A stretch of DNA of 64,000 nucleotides from Flavobacterium sp. (lineage in GTDB: Bacteria > Bacteroidota > Bacteroidia > Flavobacteriales > Flavobacteriaceae). A program made the position numbers and the translations under genes. The stretch is from the NCBI RefSeq assembly GCF_027484945.1, contig NZ_JAIXRZ010000051.1, positions 1-64,000 of the forward strand, given 5' to 3'. Positions 61,521 through 64,000 of this stretch are shown here, in pieces. A model generated the notes under the pieces. It did not search any database. It was not told the DNA's origin and saw nothing but the letters and a program-made list of their open reading frames with translations. Every line of letters begins with the position of its first letter. Positions within the stretch are counted from its first letter, which is position 1.

Positions 61521-63635
61521 CTACTTCTCGTCCAATAAACGTTGCAGTTCGATTTGCTCCTTTTGGTTAAGTTCAGGTATTAAGGCGGTAAAAATGGTAC
61601 GGTAATGCTCTTTTCTAATTAATTTTCGAATCATATCTCGACCGTATTTTACCATTTGCCATTTGGGATGATCTGTCGCATTAACCAAGTTTTTAAGCAA
61701 TTGGGGGTCTTCTGGAAAAACATTCAATGCATTCTGAAACGCCGGGATACGTGTGACACTTTCAAAATCGGGTCCGGTATAATCAATCAATTCTTTTTTG
61801 TAACCTACGCCTCGTAAATCCGACTCGGGCATAAGATTTAAATAGGAACTCAAAAACAAAATCCGCAACTCCCTATCATTTGCGCCTTGCCAATCTTTTG
61901 CTATCTCAAAATACCGCTCTTTGTCGTCGGGAAACGAATTTAATAAATTTAAAAACGCATTGGAGCGAACCTCATAAGACGGTACGGTAAGCAATTGTTC
62001 GTAAGCGGTTTTAAGGGAAAGAGGAACTTTGGTAACAATCTCGCTTAAGGTCAACTGCACTTTAATCGCTTTTTGCTGTAACGCTAAACGCAACAAAGGT
62101 TCAGTTTGCTCAAAGGGCTGGCCTTTGAGCTGGTATATGACTTCCGATTTTAAAGGCCAAAAGGAATCCGATTGAAGAATTTGGTTAAATCGTGTAAGTT
62201 TAGCACTCAGGGGTTGGGAACGTATTTTTTGCAATTGAATTAATTCCTGTATAAACAAACTCTTCGCTAAACATTCATTAATTGCAGTTTCGGGATAGTT
62301 ATACCGCTCCAACCAGGTTTCTCGAAATGCTATTAAATCAAAACTACTGTATTTTGCTACATAGTTTAGAAAATCTTCTGTCACTACATTTTTATAAGCA
62401 TAATGCTTGAGGTAGGATTTAACCGCTTTATCAAACGCTTTCTTACCTATTTGATCGCGAAGATAATGCAATGCCCAAGCACCCTTCTGATAAAACGATA
62501 ATGCGCTTGCCTTTTCATGGAGTATCGGAATTGTGTCTGACTTTGCAGCCGTCTTGATTCGGTTGGCATAAGTATACAACTGATAATAGAAGTAATCGTC
62601 TCCAAAAACTTCTTTTTCAGCCAGTAAGGCATAATAAGTGGCAAATCCTTCTTGCAACCAATGGTGTTTACCCGATTGGGCCGTAACCAAATCACCAAAC
62701 CAATGGTGAGCCAACTCATGCGCGTTAACATTCACATAATTCCGGTCGTTAAACGCAATCGAATCTACTACAAAATCTTGATCAAAAAGTGTAGCGGTAG
62801 TATTTTCCATTCCCGCATATAAAAAATCACGAACAGGGAGTTGACGGTAAATTTTCCAAGGATATTTGACTCCGATTTCCTTTTCCATAAAATCAAAAAT
62901 GTGTTGCGAATGGAGGTACGTTGGTGTAAACTTATGGAGATCCTTGGGCTGAATATAAAGTTCTACTGGAATACCCGATGCACTTGTATGGGTTTTAAAA
63001 ATAAATTCACCAATTGCCAACATTACCAAATAGGACGCCATAGGTTTTTGCATTTGATAGTCCCATGTGTTATAAATTTTCCCCTCTTGAATTGCATGAT
63101 GTGTATTTTTTTTAAGTAACACCCCATTACTAACCGCTGTTTTTCGGGGAGCGGTATAAATAGCCTCTTCAACTGTAGTTACACTTATAGAAAAGGTCAA
63201 CTTTTCATTAACATCATCAAAACTCGGAAGCCAATGACTGGTATACCGTCCTTGCCCTTGCGTCCACATTTGGTTATTGGGAGGAGTTCCTATGAAATAC
63301 AAGGCTAGCTTAGGTTGCGCCTGATAATTCAGTTCCAATCTATTTTTACCTTTTCGGTATCCCGTATATAGCAGCAACTCTTTGCCATTATTTTTGTATT
63401 CAACCGCTTTACCATTGAGCATTACGCGACTAAATTGCATATTTTTTGCATCAATTCGAAAAGTATCTATGTTTTGATGTACGCGAAAATCGAAACGACA
63501 ATTTCCTGAGATTTCCTTTTTTTCAAATTGTGGAAATACAATCGCCTTAAGTGATAAAAAATCTACATTGGGTTTTGTTTGCGCCCATGAAATCAAAATC
63601 GTAAAAAAACCAATAAAAAGAAATTGAAACCGCAT
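61521..63635 (-). CDS. M1-family aminopeptidase with HEAT-like C-terminus (secreted)
   Basis: This 704-residue protein has a signal peptide (FQFLFIGFFTILISWAQ). The M1 beta domain is followed by the active site VNAHELAHHWFGDLV (HExxH at about residue 310) and the third zinc ligand in WLQEGFATYYAL 19 residues on. The substrate motif YAGMENTTATL comes at about 278 (GMEN). After about residue 480 there are repeated helical hairpins, resembling the C-terminal concave domain of aminopeptidase N. It should act in the periplasm. Together with the 37.4 kb gene, the window has two different M1 enzymes, and only this one keeps GMEN. Confidence 0.91.
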   Translation of the reverse strand: MRFQFLFIGFFTILISWAQTKPNVDFLSLKAIVFPQFEKKEISGNCRFDFRVHQNIDTFRIDAKNMQFSRVMLNGKAVEYKNNGKELLLYTGYRKGKNRLELNYQAQPKLALYFIGTPPNNQMWTQGQGRYTSHWLPSFDDVNEKLTFSISVTTVEEAIYTAPRKTAVSNGVLLKKNTHHAIQEGKIYNTWDYQMQKPMASYLVMLAIGEFIFKTHTSASGIPVELYIQPKDLHKFTPTYLHSQHIFDFMEKEIGVKYPWKIYRQLPVRDFLYAGMENTTATLFDQDFVVDSIAFNDRNYVNVNAHELAHHWFGDLVTAQSGKHHWLQEGFATYYALLAEKEVFGDDYFYYQLYTYANRIKTAAKSDTIPILHEKASALSFYQKGAWALHYLRDQIGKKAFDKAVKSYLKHYAYKNVVTEDFLNYVAKYSSFDLIAFRETWLERYNYPETAINECLAKSLFIQELIQLQKIRSQPLSAKLTRFNQILQSDSFWPLKSEVIYQLKGQPFEQTEPLLRLALQQKAIKVQLTLSEIVTKVPLSLKTAYEQLLTVPSYEVRSNAFLNLLNSFPDDKERYFEIAKDWQGANDRELRILFLSSYLNLMPESDLRGVGYKKELIDYTGPDFESVTRIPAFQNALNVFPEDPQLLKNLVNATDHPKWQMVKYGRDMIRKLIRKEHYRTIFTALIPELNQKEQIELQRLLDEK

Positions 63636-63650
63636 ACCAAAAGCTTTTCA

Positions 63651-63658
63651 CAAAGATA
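63651..63658 (-). promoter_or_regulatory. Bacteroidetes -7 element for the M1 aminopeptidase
   Basis: On the minus strand this reads TATCTTTG, 15 nt before the start at 63635. Confidence 0.5.
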
Positions 63659-63714
63659 ACGGAAGATTTCAAAATTCGGGTTTTTAAAGTATCTTAGCCT
63701 TTCATTTTTAATCC

Positions 63715-64000
63715 ATGGTTAATCTTCTCGAAACTCCTATAGAATACCTAAAAGGCGTCGGTCCTCAGCGCGGTGGACTATTACGGAGTGAATTGAATAT
63801 AAACCAATACGGCGATTTACTCCATTTATTCCCTAACCGTCATATTGATCGAACGCGGTATTATAAAATCAATGCGCTGGTAAATAGTAATGCCGAAGTT
63901 CAAGTTTTAGGAAAAATTACGCATATCAAAACCGTTCCAATGGGTAAAACCAAAAGTCGGTTAGTTGCCACTTTTATTGACGAAACCGGCGAAATGGAAT
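63715..64000 (+). CDS. recG: ATP-dependent DNA helicase RecG, N-terminal part (cut by window edge)
   Basis: The ATG at 63715 opens a frame that runs off the right edge (95 codons seen). LLETPIEYLKGVGPQRGGLL and YGDLLHLFPNRHIDRTRYY are the wedge-domain N-terminal signatures of RecG, which remodels stalled replication forks. The OB-fold region starts near VQVLGKITHIK. The helicase domains lie outside the window. TATCTTAG (63690-63697) may be a -7 box. Confidence 0.88.
   Translation, partial: MVNLLETPIEYLKGVGPQRGGLLRSELNINQYGDLLHLFPNRHIDRTRYYKINALVNSNAEVQVLGKITHIKTVPMGKTKSRLVATFIDETGEME

Overview
The window is AT-rich chromosomal DNA from a member of the Bacteroidetes, most likely a Flavobacteriaceae relative. 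Four things point that way. Upstream regions repeatedly carry the Bacteroidetes sigma-A promoter form (TTTG or TTG, about 19-20 nt, then TAnnTTTG), and Shine-Dalgarno sites are largely absent. There is a PorX-type response regulator with a PglZ domain, which is linked to type IX secretion. There is a CAL67264-type small membrane protein. There is also a SusC/TonB-like receptor and a phosphate porin typical of the group. I see no tRNA or rRNA genes, no CRISPR arrays, no transposons and no phage genes. Both window edges cut genes: an MscS-type channel at the left and recG at the right.

Layout. 0.0-0.7 kb: MscS-like channel and DUF3817 membrane protein. 0.8-7.3 kb: an orphan SF2 helicase, then a cNMP/CBS/DUF294 protein coupled to a DnaQ-fold protein that lacks two catalytic residues, convergent with acetyl-CoA synthetase. 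7.4-17.6 kb: ten same-strand genes ending in a hairpin terminator. They form a compact aromatic catabolic cluster: flavin reductase-like protein, FAD monooxygenase fused to an Old-Yellow-Enzyme domain, aryl-CoA ligase, 4HBT thioesterase, nitrilase-family C-N hydrolase, gentisate-dioxygenase-like bicupin, a secreted retropepsin-like protein, FAA hydrolase and maleate isomerase. 17.7-20.8 kb: M13 peptidase lipoprotein and a beta-lactamase-fold serine hydrolase. 20.9-24.6 kb: porX, tsaE, an alanine dehydrogenase-like gene and a DUF4258 protein. 24.6-30.4 kb: a cysteine synthase-family enzyme, oligopeptidase B, YbaB, threonine aldolase, and prfB with an intact programmed +1 frameshift. 30.5-33.8 kb: a DUF47/PhoU-like, Pit and phosphate porin operon. 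33.9-44.2 kb: acyl-CoA carboxylase beta subunit, a large RluA-type synthase, M1 peptidase, menE, CPBP protease, an ArsC-like protein, a TonB-receptor-like protein and a 55-residue membrane protein. 44.3-48.7 kb: corA, and the histidine-utilisation genes hutI and hutG flanking a coiled-coil membrane protein. 48.8-64 kb: housekeeping and envelope genes (RhlE-like helicase, hybrid kinase, ettA, holA, HsdR-N protein, GT2, OmpA lipoprotein, Sua5/YciO, uvrD/pcrA, M1 peptidase, recG).

The most interesting unit is the 7.4-17.6 kb cluster. Read as a pathway, an aromatic acid is activated to its CoA thioester, hydroxylated at C5 and released by the thioesterase. A gentisate-type dioxygenase then cleaves the ring, the product is hydrolysed to a C4 cis-diacid plus pyruvate, and maleate isomerase gives fumarate. 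No glutathione-dependent isomerase is present. The enzyme set fits salicylate via gentisate. It fits anthranilate at least as well: ring cleavage of 5-hydroxyanthranilate would give an amide (maleamyl) product, and the embedded nitrilase-family enzyme could remove that nitrogen. The substrate is inference; the enzyme families are well supported.

All motif positions were read by eye. No database search, alignment or statistics were run.
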